Program-made: the position numbers and the translations under genes | Notes under the pieces: generated by a model | What the model was told of the DNA's origin: nothing | Databases searched by the model: none | What the model saw: only the letters and a program-made list of their open reading frames with translations | Origin: Acetobacter estunensis | Lineage (GTDB): Bacteria; Pseudomonadota; Alphaproteobacteria; Acetobacterales; Acetobacteraceae | DNA length: 64,000 nt | Assembly: GCF_019083805.1 (NCBI RefSeq) | Contig: NZ_JAHRDV010000002.1 | Location: forward strand, 186,001-250,000 | Direction: 5' to 3' | Part shown: one piece after another, positions 54,841 to 64,000 of the stretch | Layout: each line of letters begins with the position of its first letter | How positions within the stretch are numbered: position 1 is the first letter of the stretch

Positions 54841-55449
54841 TCAGGACGGACTCGTCCCGGCAAGCAGAGTTGCTGGCAGCGAATTCGTGATTCGGGTGGC
54901 GAGTTGCTGGCTCATGGCGTTTACAAGTGCCACCGTTCCGGCATCCGAGGACGCATTCCCGGTCGTGCTGAAGCTCGCACGATAGGTCTGCTCGGGCTGT
55001 TTCTCATCGGCGGGAATAACGGTCCAATGAGCTTCGAGAGTGGCCGTGCCCGATAAGGAAATATCGAGGCGCGTGATCGTGACCAGCAGACGGTTGGCTG
55101 TAGTGCCCAGTGGCGCCTGTTCCGTCACGAACAGATCGGGGCGACTGACACCAATTCGCGCTGCCAACACATCGGTCACGCCATCGGACAGACGCTCCGC
55201 CCACCGTCCATTGGGGCTACGGGCCAGAGCCGTACCATTGCGGGTCAGAATATCCTGTGTGTCCAGATAGTCTGGCATTTGCACGCGCCGGACTTCCAGA
55301 ATGGGTGTGCCCGGTGTCACAGCACCATTCTGGCCCGTGCCGGCTCCGGCAAGTGTGTACAGTTGCAGGGGCGGGCTGGAGCAACCAGCCACGCTTGTCG
55401 CCAGAACCAGTGAGGCCACGAGGGACAAGCTTTTGCGAACCGCGATCAT
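54841..55449 (-). CDS. PqiC-like lipoprotein of a lipid transport system
   Basis: A 202-residue outer-membrane lipoprotein with a signal peptide (KSLSLVASLVLATSV) and lipobox AGC. The rest matches the ABC-type transport auxiliary (PqiC/DUF330) family: LQLYTLAG, PILEVRRVQMPDYLDTQDIL and a C-terminal QTYRASFSTTGNA segment. It follows the MCE protein gene by 42 bases and should receive or pass lipids at the outer membrane. Confidence 0.85.
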   Translation of the reverse strand: MIAVRKSLSLVASLVLATSVAGCSSPPLQLYTLAGAGTGQNGAVTPGTPILEVRRVQMPDYLDTQDILTRNGTALARSPNGRWAERLSDGVTDVLAARIGVSRPDLFVTEQAPLGTTANRLLVTITRLDISLSGTATLEAHWTVIPADEKQPEQTYRASFSTTGNASSDAGTVALVNAMSQQLATRITNSLPATLLAGTSPS

Positions 55450-55491
55450 GCGTCGCTCTCCTGAACGGGTTGATGGATCATGACGCGAGGC

Positions 55492-56481
55492 CTACGGGCG
55501 GCGTCCCATGAGCAGAAGTTGCGGATTGCGCTCCACGTCGCTGGCAAATCCACGCAGGGATGCGGCAGCGGCAGCGATATCGCGCAGCGAGGAATCGAGG
55601 TTGTCCCGATCCGCCGACCGGGGAGACAGAATGCCTTCGACATTCTGGAGTGTCCGCCGCGCTTCATCGGTCGCTTTTGTCGCACTGGTCAGCGTCGCAT
55701 GCAGATCCGCGCCACGGGCTTCGATCTGTGTATTGCCCGTACGCATCAGCTTATCGATATCGACAAGAGTTGTATCCAGCCGCCCTTCGAGATCGCGCAC
55801 GGCCTGCGTGGCGGTCTTGAGCGTTTCCTGCGCGTCGGCCGAGCTTTGCTGGAGGCTGGCGGCAAGGGGAGGTAACTCGACATTCAGCTTCTGAGCGACA
55901 TCACGAATGGAAAGAACGGCCTCATCCGCGTGTGTCGCAAGCTGCTTGAGAGGAAGATCGCTGATTGTCTGCTTGATCTTCTGCATAGCCGACTCATGTG
56001 TCGGGATCTCAGGCAGTTCATCGGCCACGCGCGGATGAAAGGTCGCTGGTGCTCCGGGGAAGAAATCCAGATTGATGTTGAGGGTGCCGGTCACGAAGCT
56101 CTGAAGATTCTGCTCGGCACGTAGCCCGTGTGCCACCACCTCACGCAGGTCCAGCGGGCGTGATGGATGCCCCGGATCGTGCATGACATGGACCTGCGCT
56201 GCATCCAGACTGATGACGACGGGAATGTAGGGAACACGCGCTACTGGATCATAGCGCAGCTTGATGCTCTCCACGGAGCCCACGCGCACGCCACGAAAGG
56301 TCACGGGTGCCCCGATGCTCAGCCCCGCGACGGAATCCTGAAACACGATCACCGCACGATGATTTTTCGAGAAAAAATTGATGTTCCCGAAAAAGATCAG
56401 AGCCAGCACGCCAAGAAGAATTCCACCCGTGACAAAGATTCCGACGAGCGTCTGTCGGGTTGCTCCTGAATCAGTGGCCAT
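55492..56481 (-). CDS. mlaD: MlaD-like MCE-domain protein
   Basis: A 329-residue periplasmic lipid-binding protein anchored by one N-terminal helix (LVGIFVTGGILLGVLALIFF). The MCE domain follows, with VAGLSIGAPVTFRGVRVGSV, then a long coiled-coil C terminus (AVRDLEGRLDTTLVDIDKLM). The ATG at 56481 overlaps the ATPase gene by 11 bases; an upstream start at 56538 is not needed. Confidence 0.9.
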   Translation of the reverse strand: MATDSGATRQTLVGIFVTGGILLGVLALIFFGNINFFSKNHRAVIVFQDSVAGLSIGAPVTFRGVRVGSVESIKLRYDPVARVPYIPVVISLDAAQVHVMHDPGHPSRPLDLREVVAHGLRAEQNLQSFVTGTLNINLDFFPGAPATFHPRVADELPEIPTHESAMQKIKQTISDLPLKQLATHADEAVLSIRDVAQKLNVELPPLAASLQQSSADAQETLKTATQAVRDLEGRLDTTLVDIDKLMRTGNTQIEARGADLHATLTSATKATDEARRTLQNVEGILSPRSADRDNLDSSLRDIAAAAASLRGFASDVERNPQLLLMGRRP

Positions 56482-57322
56482 TGGAATTCGTGCCTTTCGT
56501 GGCTGGCTCGGCGGGGGGCGCGTCCGTACTGGCCTCACGGTTCATGAAGGCATGGACCATGGGGTTGGTGCTGTGATCGCGAAGATCACGGGGAGAGCCG
56601 TGAGCAATCGGGGTGTGCGTATCGGCATCAAGGAAGATGCCGTCATCGGCAATGGCAAAGAGACTGGGCAGTTCGTGACTTACGATAACGATCGTAGCGC
56701 CCAGTCCATCGCGCAGGGTCAGGATCAGATCGTCCAGTCGTGCCGAGGTGATGGGGTCAAGACCGGCGGACGGCTCATCGAAGAACAGCACGTCCGGGTC
56801 GAGAGCCATGGCGCGTGCGAGGCCCGCGCGCTTTTTCATTCCGCCTGAAATTTCGGACGGCATGAGGTCAATGGCATGAGACATGCCAACGAGACCCAGC
56901 TTCAACTCCACCAGTCGGCGGATCATCTCGTCATCAAGCCGCGTGAACATTTCCAGCGGGAGCGCCACATTGTCGCCTACCGTCATGGAACTCCATAACG
57001 CGCCGCTCTGGAACAACACGCCGAACCGGCGATTCAGCGCTGTGCGATGGCTATCCGGACCTGTCCAATATTCATCGCCATCGACGGTATAGGTTCCGCT
57101 CTGGGGACGCAAAAGTCCGATCATGGCCCGAAGGAGCGTGCTTTTGCCGCATCCCGAACCGCCCATGATGGCGAAGATCGAGCCGCGCTTCACATCCATG
57201 GAAATGTTTTTCTGGATGACCTTCTTTCCATAACCGATGGTCACATCCCGCAGAGAAAGCAGGACATCTCCACGGGTGCGATCCGAAGGGGCGGGAAGGG
57301 AGGAAGCTGACGGATTCATCAT
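56471..57322 (-). CDS. mlaF: MlaF-like ABC ATPase
   Basis: The 283-residue cytoplasmic ATPase of the lipid transporter: Walker A MGGSGCGKSTLL, signature SGGMKKR (the KR-type variant of MlaF), Walker B VLFFDEPSAGLDP and H-loop VIVSHEL. It overlaps the permease stop as ATGA at 57319-57322. Confidence 0.93.
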   Translation of the reverse strand: MMNPSASSLPAPSDRTRGDVLLSLRDVTIGYGKKVIQKNISMDVKRGSIFAIMGGSGCGKSTLLRAMIGLLRPQSGTYTVDGDEYWTGPDSHRTALNRRFGVLFQSGALWSSMTVGDNVALPLEMFTRLDDEMIRRLVELKLGLVGMSHAIDLMPSEISGGMKKRAGLARAMALDPDVLFFDEPSAGLDPITSARLDDLILTLRDGLGATIVIVSHELPSLFAIADDGIFLDADTHTPIAHGSPRDLRDHSTNPMVHAFMNREASTDAPPAEPATKGTNSNGH

Positions 57323-58494
57323 ATGCCAATCACGTCGGCGATCACCGCGAAGACAGCATCAAGCGCGATCACACCCACAATGCCCACCACGACGGCGCTT
57401 GTTGCCGCTGTTCCAACATCTGCGGCACTGCGTCCGGCCTTCAGACCGATGCGACATGACGTGAGACCGATCATGGTTGCAAACACGATGGACTTGATGA
57501 AACCGAACTCGAATTGGTGGAGATCGACCGCATCCCAGGTCTGATGCAGGTAGCCCGTGCCGGTAATATCGGGGAGCATGACCACTGCGACGGTGTAGCC
57601 ACCGAGAATGCTGGCCAGGCAACCATACAGATAGAGAAGCGGCATCATCAGCATCAGTGCCAGCACGGACGGAAGCAGGATGTAGCTGGAGATGGGGATG
57701 CCAAAGACCTGAAGGGCATCGATTTCCTCATTGCCCAACATGGTCGCGATACGGGCGGCATAGGCTCCACCTGTACGGCCCGCCATGATGATGGCGGTCA
57801 TGACAGCGGCCAGTTCGCGCACGCAGGCAATGCCTACAAGATTGGCGACATAAATATCGGCCGAAAATTTCTGGAGCTGGACGGCGCCCACGAAGGCCAG
57901 AATTGCCCCTACGAGGAAGTTGACCACAAGGACAATCAGCAGGGCCGATGGGCCCGCATCCGAGATATTGGTCAGCAGGTCACGCAAGCGCATGCCGCCA
58001 TGGCCACTCAGAGCCTTGGCCGATCCTTTCGCCGTATCGACACCCAGCAGAGTGACGGCTCCGACTTCCTCAAGGGAGGCGATGGTGAAGGCGCCCGCGT
58101 CCTGAAACGGATTGGGAACATGCGCGTGGGGAGTGGCGGGCGGCTGAGGAGCAGGCGGAAGAAGGGCGATCAGGCGCTGGACACCGTCGGGTAGGTGTGT
58201 GGTGTCGAAGGCCAGTCCTGCTTTTTCAGTGCTCTGCCGAGCATTCCATAGAAACGAAACCAGTGAAGAATCCCATTGTCCCAGCCCCGACGTGTCGATG
58301 CTGAGATGAGAGGCGCCATGAGCTGCTTTTGTCAGAGCATCGGCTGGCAGTTCGAGCGGCACGCCGTCATCGACTGTCCATTGACCGGAAAGGCGAAGGG
58401 TCGCCGTCTCTCCCGAGGACGCGATGTTCCATTGAGGGCGGTCGTGCGGCTGGCCAGTCTGTGTGGCGGGCTGGGAGGGGCGTTGATCCGTCAT
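57319..58494 (-). CDS. mlaE: MlaE-like permease with N-terminal STAS domain
   Basis: A 391-residue permease. Residues about 20-120 form a STAS-like domain (SIDTSGLGQWDSSLVSFLW), and from about 150 the MlaE permease with VGAILAFVGAVQLQKF, ELAAVMTAIIMAGRTGGAYAA and GNEEIDALQVFGIP. In E. coli the STAS protein MlaB is a separate gene; the fusion is common in alphaproteobacteria. First gene of mlaE-mlaF-mlaD-pqiC, divergent from argC. Confidence 0.92.
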   Translation of the reverse strand: MTDQRPSQPATQTGQPHDRPQWNIASSGETATLRLSGQWTVDDGVPLELPADALTKAAHGASHLSIDTSGLGQWDSSLVSFLWNARQSTEKAGLAFDTTHLPDGVQRLIALLPPAPQPPATPHAHVPNPFQDAGAFTIASLEEVGAVTLLGVDTAKGSAKALSGHGGMRLRDLLTNISDAGPSALLIVLVVNFLVGAILAFVGAVQLQKFSADIYVANLVGIACVRELAAVMTAIIMAGRTGGAYAARIATMLGNEEIDALQVFGIPISSYILLPSVLALMLMMPLLYLYGCLASILGGYTVAVVMLPDITGTGYLHQTWDAVDLHQFEFGFIKSIVFATMIGLTSCRIGLKAGRSAADVGTAATSAVVVGIVGVIALDAVFAVIADVIGI

Positions 58495-58696
58495 AGGCAG
58501 CACAGAGCCTAGGTCAAACGTGAGAACTTGACCAGACAGGGCAGAATTGCGCCGAATCTTCACTGATGAACACGATTCTGTGTGCTCGGAACAGGTCTTA
58601 TTGTGATTTTTACGTCTTTTTCTGGATGAAAAACACGGACTCGTCGCAAAACGATACGAAGGCTATAGGACGGAGCTAGCAGCGGGAGAGTGAATA

Positions 58697-59626
58697 ATGA
58701 GTGCGGAACCGGTCGTTTTCATCGATGGAGAGGCAGGCACCACGGGGCTGGGCATCCGGGAACGTCTGCGTGCTTTGCCGGTGCGTATCCATTCGATCGA
58801 TCCTGTCCGTCGGAAAGAGACGCAGGCGCGCTCCGAGGCGATGGCGGTGGCCGATCTCGTGGTCCTCTGCCTGCCCGACGCCGCATCGAAGGAAGCCGTA
58901 GAAATGGTGGAGCGGCTGGCGGCCTCGGGGCAGCGCACGCCGAAAGTTCTCGATGCCAGCACTGCCTTCCGCACGGCCCCGGGCTGGGTTTATGGCTTTC
59001 CCGAACTGTCCGAGGATCAACCCGAGGCCATCCGTCAGGCCAGCCGTGTGGCGAATCCGGGCTGCTACCCCACGGGGGCCATAGCGCTCCTGCGGCCGCT
59101 CATTGATGCGGGCCTGATGAAGCCGGACTTCCCGGTCACGATCAATGCAGTCAGTGGCTACACAGGCGGTGGCCGGACCATGATCGAGACACAGGAGAAA
59201 GAAGGCGGTCCGGCGTTCATGCTCTATGGTCTTGGATTGGCGCATAAGCATCTTCCCGAGATCCGGCAGCACGCTCTTCTGGAGAAACGGCCAATCTTCG
59301 TGCCATCGGTGGGGCATTTCCCACGTGGCATGATCGTATCCATTCCCGTTTACATGGATCTGCTCGTCAAGGGCACCACGCCGGCCGATCTGCGCCGCGC
59401 TCTGGAGGAGCGTTACGTCGCATCTTCCTTCGTGCGCGTATGTAAAGCGGAGAATACGTTGGTGGCAGATGCTCTGGCGGGCTCGGATGATATGGAACTG
59501 CGCGTGCATGCGGATGAAGCGAACACACATGTCGTGCTCACGGCGCGGCTGGATAATCTGGGTAAGGGCGCCTCAGGGGCTGCCATCCAGAATATTGCCC
59601 TGATGCTCGGTGTTTCGCCTGCCTGA
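58697..59626 (+). CDS. argC: N-acetyl-gamma-glutamyl-phosphate reductase, type 2
   Basis: Reduces N-acetylglutamyl phosphate in arginine synthesis. The 309-residue enzyme has the nucleotide site DGEAGTTGLGI, LDASTAFRT, the active-site cysteine in VANPGCYPTGAI and SGYTGGGRTMI. Its length fits the short type 2 form. GGGAG precedes the ATG. Followed by grxB after 12 bases. Confidence 0.95.
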   Translation: MSAEPVVFIDGEAGTTGLGIRERLRALPVRIHSIDPVRRKETQARSEAMAVADLVVLCLPDAASKEAVEMVERLAASGQRTPKVLDASTAFRTAPGWVYGFPELSEDQPEAIRQASRVANPGCYPTGAIALLRPLIDAGLMKPDFPVTINAVSGYTGGGRTMIETQEKEGGPAFMLYGLGLAHKHLPEIRQHALLEKRPIFVPSVGHFPRGMIVSIPVYMDLLVKGTTPADLRRALEERYVASSFVRVCKAENTLVADALAGSDDMELRVHADEANTHVVLTARLDNLGKGASGAAIQNIALMLGVSPA

Positions 59627-59638
59627 GGAAAACCAACG

Positions 59639-60286
59639 ATGACGCGCAGACTCTACATTTATGAACACTGTCCTTTCTGCGTGAAAGCGCGGATGATCTT
59701 TGGGCTCAAGGATGTGCCCGTGGAGCTTGTCTGGCTGCTCAATGACAATGAAGCGGACCCGATCCGTATGATCGGCCGGAAATTGTTGCCGATCCTTGAG
59801 GAAGATGGGCGCTTCATGGGTGAAAGCATGGACATCGTGGCGCATGTCGATGCGATGGGAGAGCCCGCGTTGGTGGGTGAAACCAACCCGGCAATCGCAG
59901 CATGGATATCTTCCGTCAGCGGCCCGCTTTATCGGCTGATGTTGCCGCGCGTGGCCTGTGCGCCGTTTCCGGAGTTTGAGACGACCGGCGCGCGAGCGTA
60001 TTTCGTGCGCAAGAAGGAAGCTTCGACCGGCATGTTTGCGCCTTATCTCGAATCCGGCACCGAACAACTGGCAGAACTGAACAACCAGCTGCCTTCATTG
60101 GTGTCGCTCATTCGTTCACCGGATGCCGTGAACGGTACCTTGTCCACGGACGACATCCATCTGTTTGCCGTCCTGCACAGTCTCTCGGTCGTTGAAGGTG
60201 TGGTGTATCCCCCAGAGGTGGAAGCCTACCGCCAGATGATGTCACGTCTGTCCAATGTTCCTTTGATGGATGCACAAGCTGCATGA
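59639..60286 (+). CDS. grxB: Glutaredoxin 2
   Basis: A 215-residue GrxB: an N-terminal glutaredoxin domain with the active site CPFC at about residues 11-14 and a GST-like all-helical C-terminal domain, including the ILEEDGRFMGESMDIV segment. It reduces disulfides with glutathione in the cytoplasm. Likely co-transcribed with argC. Confidence 0.93.
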   Translation: MTRRLYIYEHCPFCVKARMIFGLKDVPVELVWLLNDNEADPIRMIGRKLLPILEEDGRFMGESMDIVAHVDAMGEPALVGETNPAIAAWISSVSGPLYRLMLPRVACAPFPEFETTGARAYFVRKKEASTGMFAPYLESGTEQLAELNNQLPSLVSLIRSPDAVNGTLSTDDIHLFAVLHSLSVVEGVVYPPEVEAYRQMMSRLSNVPLMDAQAA

Positions 60287-60340
60287 GCGTATCTTCGCAT
60301 CTTTCCCAAGGCCGCAGATGCTGGTAGGAGAACGACAGTC

Positions 60341-60424
60341 GCGAGAGTGACGGAACGGTAGACGTAGTCGACTCAAAATCGACCGCCGCAAGGCATGGGG
60401 GTTCGAATCCCCCCTCTCGCACCA
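60341..60424 (+). tRNA. tRNA-Leu (anticodon CAA)
   Basis: A complete 84-base class II tRNA: acceptor GCGAGAG/CTCTCGC, anticodon stem GTCGA/TCGAC with loop CTCAAAA (anticodon CAA), a variable arm, T arm GGGGGTTCGAATCCCCC and an encoded CCA. It ends 16 bases before serC. Confidence 0.95.
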
Positions 60425-60440
60425 GTATTCCGGAAGACAG

Positions 60441-61631
60441 ATGACCCTCAATGCAGACGTCGCGCCTTCGCGCGTGAGCAAGCCGCAGACACGTCCCGCC
60501 AATCCCGATTTTTCGTCTGGCCCTTGCGCGAAGCGGCCGGGCTGGTCACTCGAAGCGCTGTCCGGAGCGCTGTTGGGACGTTCTCACCGGTCAACCGAGG
60601 GACGCGCCAAACTTGGCGAAGTGATTGAGCGTTCCGCTGCCATCCTCGGTCTGCCCGAAGGCTGGCGGCTCGGGATTGTGCCGGGCTCCGACACCGGTGC
60701 AGTCGAGATGGTGTTGTGGTCGCTGCTTGGCACACGTCCCGTGGATGTGTTGGCGTTCGAGAGTTTTTCCGCGACATGGGCCAACGATATCACCGCCCAG
60801 CTTGGTCTGGATGCGCGTGTTCTCAAGGCCAATTATGGCGAACTGCCCGACCTTCAGGCCGTGGATTGGTTCCGTGATGTGGTTCTGGCATGGAACGGCA
60901 CCACATCAGGCGTGAAACTGCCCGATACGGCGGCCATTCCCACCGAGCATGATGGATTGATCATCTGCGATGCGACGTCCGCCGCGTTTGCAATGGAGCT
61001 TCCGTGGGAGAAGCTCGATGTCGTGACGTGGTCATGGCAGAAGGTGCTCGGCGGAGAGGCGGCGCACGGTATGCTGGCACTGTCGCCACGTGCTGTTGCG
61101 CGACTTGAAGCCGGGCCAGCGCCGCGTCCTCTGCCAAAAGTTTTTCGCCTGACCTCCAAGGGAAAGCTGAACGAAGGCATTTTCCGCGGCGATACGATCA
61201 ACACTCCCTCGATGCTGTGCGTCGAGGACGCTCTGGATGGTCTGCGCTGGGCTGAAAGTGTTGGTGGCTTGAAGGGGTTGATTGCACGCAGTCGCGCCAA
61301 TCTGGCGGCTGTCGAGGCATGGGAAGCGAAGTCGGAGTGGGCAGAGTTTCTTGCCCGTGATCCCGCGCTTCGCTCGAATACAGCGATTTGTTTGCGGATC
61401 GTAGCGCCTTGGTTCAAAGCGCTCGACGCTGAGAGCCAGACAAAGGCCGCGAAGAAAATGGCCTCACTGCTTCACGACGAAGCCGTGGCATACGACATCG
61501 CCAGTTATCGGGATGCGCCGGCCGGACTTCGTATCTGGGGAGGCGCTACTGTCGAGACGGCAGATATTGAAGCGCTTCTGCCGTGGTTGGACTGGGCTGA
61601 GACGCAGGTCAGGAGCGAATACGGCGTCTGA
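60441..61631 (+). CDS. serC: Phosphoserine aminotransferase
   Basis: A PLP enzyme that makes phosphoserine (and phosphohydroxythreonine for vitamin B6). The 396-residue protein has [12 protein letters not shown] at the N terminus, [24 protein letters not shown] and the PLP lysine in [18 protein letters not shown], as in the alphaproteobacterial SerC group. The serA partner is not here. A long bidirectional terminator follows. Confidence 0.95.
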   Translation: MTLNADVAPSRVSKPQTRPANPDFSSGPCAKRPGWSLEALSGALLGRSHRSTEGRAKLGEVIERSAAILGLPEGWRLGIVPGSDTGAVEMVLWSLLGTRPVDVLAFESFSATWANDITAQLGLDARVLKANYGELPDLQAVDWFRDVVLAWNGTTSGVKLPDTAAIPTEHDGLIICDATSAAFAMELPWEKLDVVTWSWQKVLGGEAAHGMLALSPRAVARLEAGPAPRPLPKVFRLTSKGKLNEGIFRGDTINTPSMLCVEDALDGLRWAESVGGLKGLIARSRANLAAVEAWEAKSEWAEFLARDPALRSNTAICLRIVAPWFKALDAESQTKAAKKMASLLHDEAVAYDIASYRDAPAGLRIWGGATVETADIEALLPWLDWAETQVRSEYGV

Positions 61632-61650
61632 CGTCAGAACGATAACGAAG

Positions 61651-61692
61651 AAGAAAGGCCCGGCGCGCTGTGAAGTGCGCCGGGCCTTTCTT
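61651..61692. terminator. Bidirectional terminator between serC and cysK
   Basis: A 16-bp perfect stem (61651-61666 with 61677-61692, core GGCCCGGCGC/GCGCCGGGCC) with a 10-base loop, flanked by A and T runs that are part of the stem. It serves both convergent genes. Confidence 0.9.
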
Positions 61693-61755
61693 ATATTAAT
61701 CTCACAATGGATTTTCTAAAAAAGAACTTTATAAACAGATAGTTGTGGTGTTTAT

Positions 61756-62802
61756 TTAAGACTTCTTATCAAGCCAGAATGGAACGGGGAGATCCTTCGA
61801 GCGCAGGAAATCCGGATTGAACAGCTTGGATTGATAGCGTGCTCCACCATCGCACAGAATGGTCACGACCCGATGACCCGGTCCCAGATTGCGCGCCACA
61901 CGGATGGCCGACGCCACATTGATTCCTGAGGAGCCGCCCACAGACAGGCCTTCATGGATCAACAGGCTGTAGATCTGTTCCAGCGCTTCGGGATCAGGAA
62001 TACGCTCTGCATCATCGATCGGAGCACCTTCCAGATTGGCCGTGATCCGGGACTGGCCGATGCCTTCCGTGATGGAGGATCCGCTGATCGACAAGTCGTT
62101 GGACTTCACCCATCCATACAGACCCGAACCTTCAGGATCGGCCAGCACGATTTTGGGACGTTCCGTCCCGGCGGCGCGAGCGCTGTCCTCAAGACCAAAC
62201 GCAACACCCGCAAGCGTGCCTCCTGTTCCGCAGGCGCAGGTAAAAGCATCTAGCCGTCCCTCCATCTGCTCCCAGATTTCAGGAGCGGTGCTGTGACGAT
62301 GACCCTCACGATTGGCGAGATTGTCGAACTGGTTGGCCCAGACATAGCCATTCTCTTCCGCCAGACGACGCGAAACGTGCACGTAGTTGCCGGGATCACG
62401 ATACGGCTTGGCGGGAACCAGACGCAGATCGGCGCCGATCATACGCAGGAAATCGATCTTTTCCTGACTTTGCGTCTCCGGCATGACGATGACGCTTTTG
62501 TAGCCCCGCGCGTTGGCGACAAGGGTCAGGCCGATACCCGTATTGCCTGCCGTGCCTTCCACAAGCGTGCCACCGGGCTTGAGAAGGCCGCGTTTTTCAG
62601 CATCCAGAATAATGGCGAGTGCGGCGCGATCCTTGACGGAACCGCCGGGGTTCATGAATTCCGCCTTCCCGAATATCTCGCACCCGGTCGCTTCCGAGGC
62701 GCGGGCAAGGCGGATCAGAGGCGTGCCGCCAATCGCGCCCGCCATATCGGCCGAGCAGGTCGTCCAGCCGTGAAGGGTGCGGGAACTCGGAGTGGAAGTC
62801 AT
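61756..62802 (-). CDS. cysK: Cysteine synthase A
   Basis: Makes cysteine from O-acetylserine and sulfide. The 348-residue PLP enzyme has IGGTPLIRL, the PLP lysine in NPGGSVKDRAAL, GTAGNTGIGL (the substrate loop, usually TSGNTG), ACGTGGTLAG and GGSSGINVA. The EGTAGNTG loop marks a subgroup seen in several alphaproteobacteria. Convergent with serC. Confidence 0.92.
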   Translation of the reverse strand: MTSTPSSRTLHGWTTCSADMAGAIGGTPLIRLARASEATGCEIFGKAEFMNPGGSVKDRAALAIILDAEKRGLLKPGGTLVEGTAGNTGIGLTLVANARGYKSVIVMPETQSQEKIDFLRMIGADLRLVPAKPYRDPGNYVHVSRRLAEENGYVWANQFDNLANREGHRHSTAPEIWEQMEGRLDAFTCACGTGGTLAGVAFGLEDSARAAGTERPKIVLADPEGSGLYGWVKSNDLSISGSSITEGIGQSRITANLEGAPIDDAERIPDPEALEQIYSLLIHEGLSVGGSSGINVASAIRVARNLGPGHRVVTILCDGGARYQSKLFNPDFLRSKDLPVPFWLDKKS

Positions 62803-62938
62803 TGTGTCCTGCCTTTCATCCTGATGTGATTTGGGCTAGCGCGTGTTGCTCATGCGTGCAATCGGCTTTCATACTTCACGAAATCCAAACCTCGAAGATG
62901 TAGCCGCACTGTCCGGATAAAAAAGGAGTTGGCGGAAA

Positions 62939-63346
62939 ATGATCAGAGATATACAGCCGCGCGCGGTCTGGGAAATGATGGAAGCCGACCCGACAGCCCA
63001 GCTTATTGACGTCCGCACGCCAGCCGAATGGCATTTCGTCGGGCTCCCCGATCTCTCGGTGCTGGGCCGCAATATTCATACCATCAGCTGGCAACTGCCC
63101 GGCGGTCTGATTAACGAGCGCTTCATTGAAGAGCTACGGCTCGTCGGTCTTGATGGGTCTCAGCCGCTTCATTTCATCTGCCGTTCTGGCGCCCGGAGCC
63201 GTTCCGCTGCGATGATGGCGCTACAGAGCGGCTTTGAAACGGTTTTCAATGTCGCGGACGGCTTCGAAGGCCCACTCAATGGAGAGGGGCATCGCGGCAG
63301 CGTTGCCGGGTGGAAAAAGGACAATCTTCCTTGGCGGCAGAGCTGA
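62939..63346 (+). CDS. Rhodanese-like domain protein
   Basis: A 135-residue single rhodanese domain: LIDVRTPAEWHFVGLPD, then the active-site loop CRSGARSRSAAM and a VADGFEGPLN tail. It probably carries sulfane sulfur, perhaps linked to the divergent cysK. AGGAG lies well before the ATG. Confidence 0.9.
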   Translation: MIRDIQPRAVWEMMEADPTAQLIDVRTPAEWHFVGLPDLSVLGRNIHTISWQLPGGLINERFIEELRLVGLDGSQPLHFICRSGARSRSAAMMALQSGFETVFNVADGFEGPLNGEGHRGSVAGWKKDNLPWRQS

Positions 63347-63370
63347 CATCTGCCGCTCGACTGCTTTTTC

Positions 63371-64000
63371 TTACAGGCCGGCGTCCGGTTCGGCGTCGGC
63401 ATCGTAGAGCACTTCAAGAATGGCGCACCACGGATAACGTGAGTCGTAGCTGTGACCGTCTGCCGAAGCGATGGCGCCATTAGTATCCGTGGGCACATGG
63501 GTGAGGGTAACGGCATCGTCGATGTTGCCACCAATGATGCTCAACTGGTGGCCAAATGGCTGTCCATTCTGGCCTGTGGCCACGACAATTCCGCAGTGTG
63601 CCGGAAAGCCGTAGGTCGTGGGCAGGTTAGAAAAGCGAACCGATTTACTCCCGCCACGACCGGTGCAGATGAGATCGCCCAATTTCGGAATATATTGCCC
63701 TGGGTCATGCGCCCGAAGGCCGCTCGACTGCCCCGAGGCTGCGGCGTTGATGTAGGTGGAGTGATTGGGAGAATAGGGGAAGCGCCCGTTCGCGCCCGCC
63801 ACCCGCATCACATAGGAAATAAATGCGGCAGACCAAGCGTAACGTCCGTCATGCACGAAATTGAAAAGGCGGCCATCGGCATCATATTTGCCGCTCCATG
63901 AGGATTCCGTCTCCTGCGGATCCTGGCCGATCCACCAGTATTCTCCCACACGCTGCCACAATCCCGGCGCGCGTTCCGGCTTGACGCTGGCGACTGTGGG
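63371..64000 (-). CDS. DUF2272 protein, 5' end cut by window edge
   Basis: The frame is open to base 64000, so at least 209 residues of a longer protein are present. The C-terminal part matches the DUF2272 pattern with RVGEYWWIG, AWSAAFISYVMRVAGA and FPAHCGIVV, an NlpC/P60-like cysteine-peptidase or amidase relative; the active-site assignment is not certain. Common in Acetobacteraceae. The N terminus, possibly with a signal peptide, is missing. Confidence 0.8.
   Translation of the reverse strand, partial: PTVASVKPERAPGLWQRVGEYWWIGQDPQETESSWSGKYDADGRLFNFVHDGRYAWSAAFISYVMRVAGANGRFPYSPNHSTYINAAASGQSSGLRAHDPGQYIPKLGDLICTGRGGSKSVRFSNLPTTYGFPAHCGIVVATGQNGQPFGHQLSIIGGNIDDAVTLTHVPTDTNGAIASADGHSYDSRYPWCAILEVLYDADAEPDAGL

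Noticed and set aside
60341-60424. tRNA-Leu as an integration site
   Set aside because: No integrase, no repeated tRNA end and only core metabolic genes downstream.

Overview
The window looks like a chromosomal piece of an alphaproteobacterium, most likely an acetic acid bacterium (Acetobacteraceae). The pointers are fairly high GC, an F0-only ATP synthase operon (atpI-B-E-b'-b) with two b-type subunits, a GPR1/FUN34/YaaH acetate-type carrier, a Hint_2 surface protein with AIDA-type repeats, a DUF2272 protein and a DUF4175 protein next to lysA. I cannot name the species. I see no phage, insertion sequence, CRISPR array or rRNA. There is one tRNA, tRNA-Leu(CAA).

Layout. 1-8.5 kb: 3'-truncated ileS, a molbindin, an AT-rich gap with a membrane-anchored beta-propeller gene, tlpA-type thioredoxin divergent from argH-lptM, then DUF1275 and DUF2254 membrane proteins. 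8.7-19 kb: rpsA with a hairpin leader and a strong terminator, followed by a cluster of glycosyltransferases: a CgeB/GT4 fusion with two C-terminal beta repeats, a repeat/GT2/GT4 fusion, a CgeB-like enzyme and a low-GC DUF4422 gene. 19-27.5 kb: lysA-DUF4175, an FUSC exporter, a LysR regulator and an FHS sugar permease. 27.6-41 kb: galE-cdd-protease, an acetate/succinate carrier, an ABC exporter, a GT4 enzyme, a ClC channel fused in frame to YjbQ, two CDF metal exporters, cmk, an MFS carrier and small membrane and lipoprotein genes. 41-49 kb: secDF, then a glycosyltransferase and a 1090-residue AIDA-repeat/Hint protein that share a C-terminal/N-terminal beta domain. 49.4-54.8 kb: the F0 operon running into a GT2 and an ArnT-like lipid-sugar transferase. 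54.8-58.5 kb: a complete Mla/Pqi-type lipid ABC transporter (mlaE-F-D plus a PqiC lipoprotein). 58.7-64 kb: argC, grxB, tRNA-Leu, serC, cysK, a rhodanese and a 5'-truncated DUF2272 protein.

How the parts fit. Core metabolism (arginine, lysine, serine, cysteine), translation, protein export and ATP synthase are interleaved with a heavy investment in the cell envelope: at least seven glycosyltransferases, galE, lipid transport and a large surface-type protein. The conserved argH-lptM-lysA-DUF4175 order is split by about 12.7 kb holding rpsA and the glycosyltransferase cluster, and cmk lies 28 kb from rpsA in reverse orientation, so the region has been rearranged. The most interesting candidate system is the pair at 43750-49091, a glycosyltransferase and a Hint/AIDA-repeat protein that carry the same beta-domain. 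The clearest unusual architecture is the ClC-YjbQ fusion at 34304-36115.
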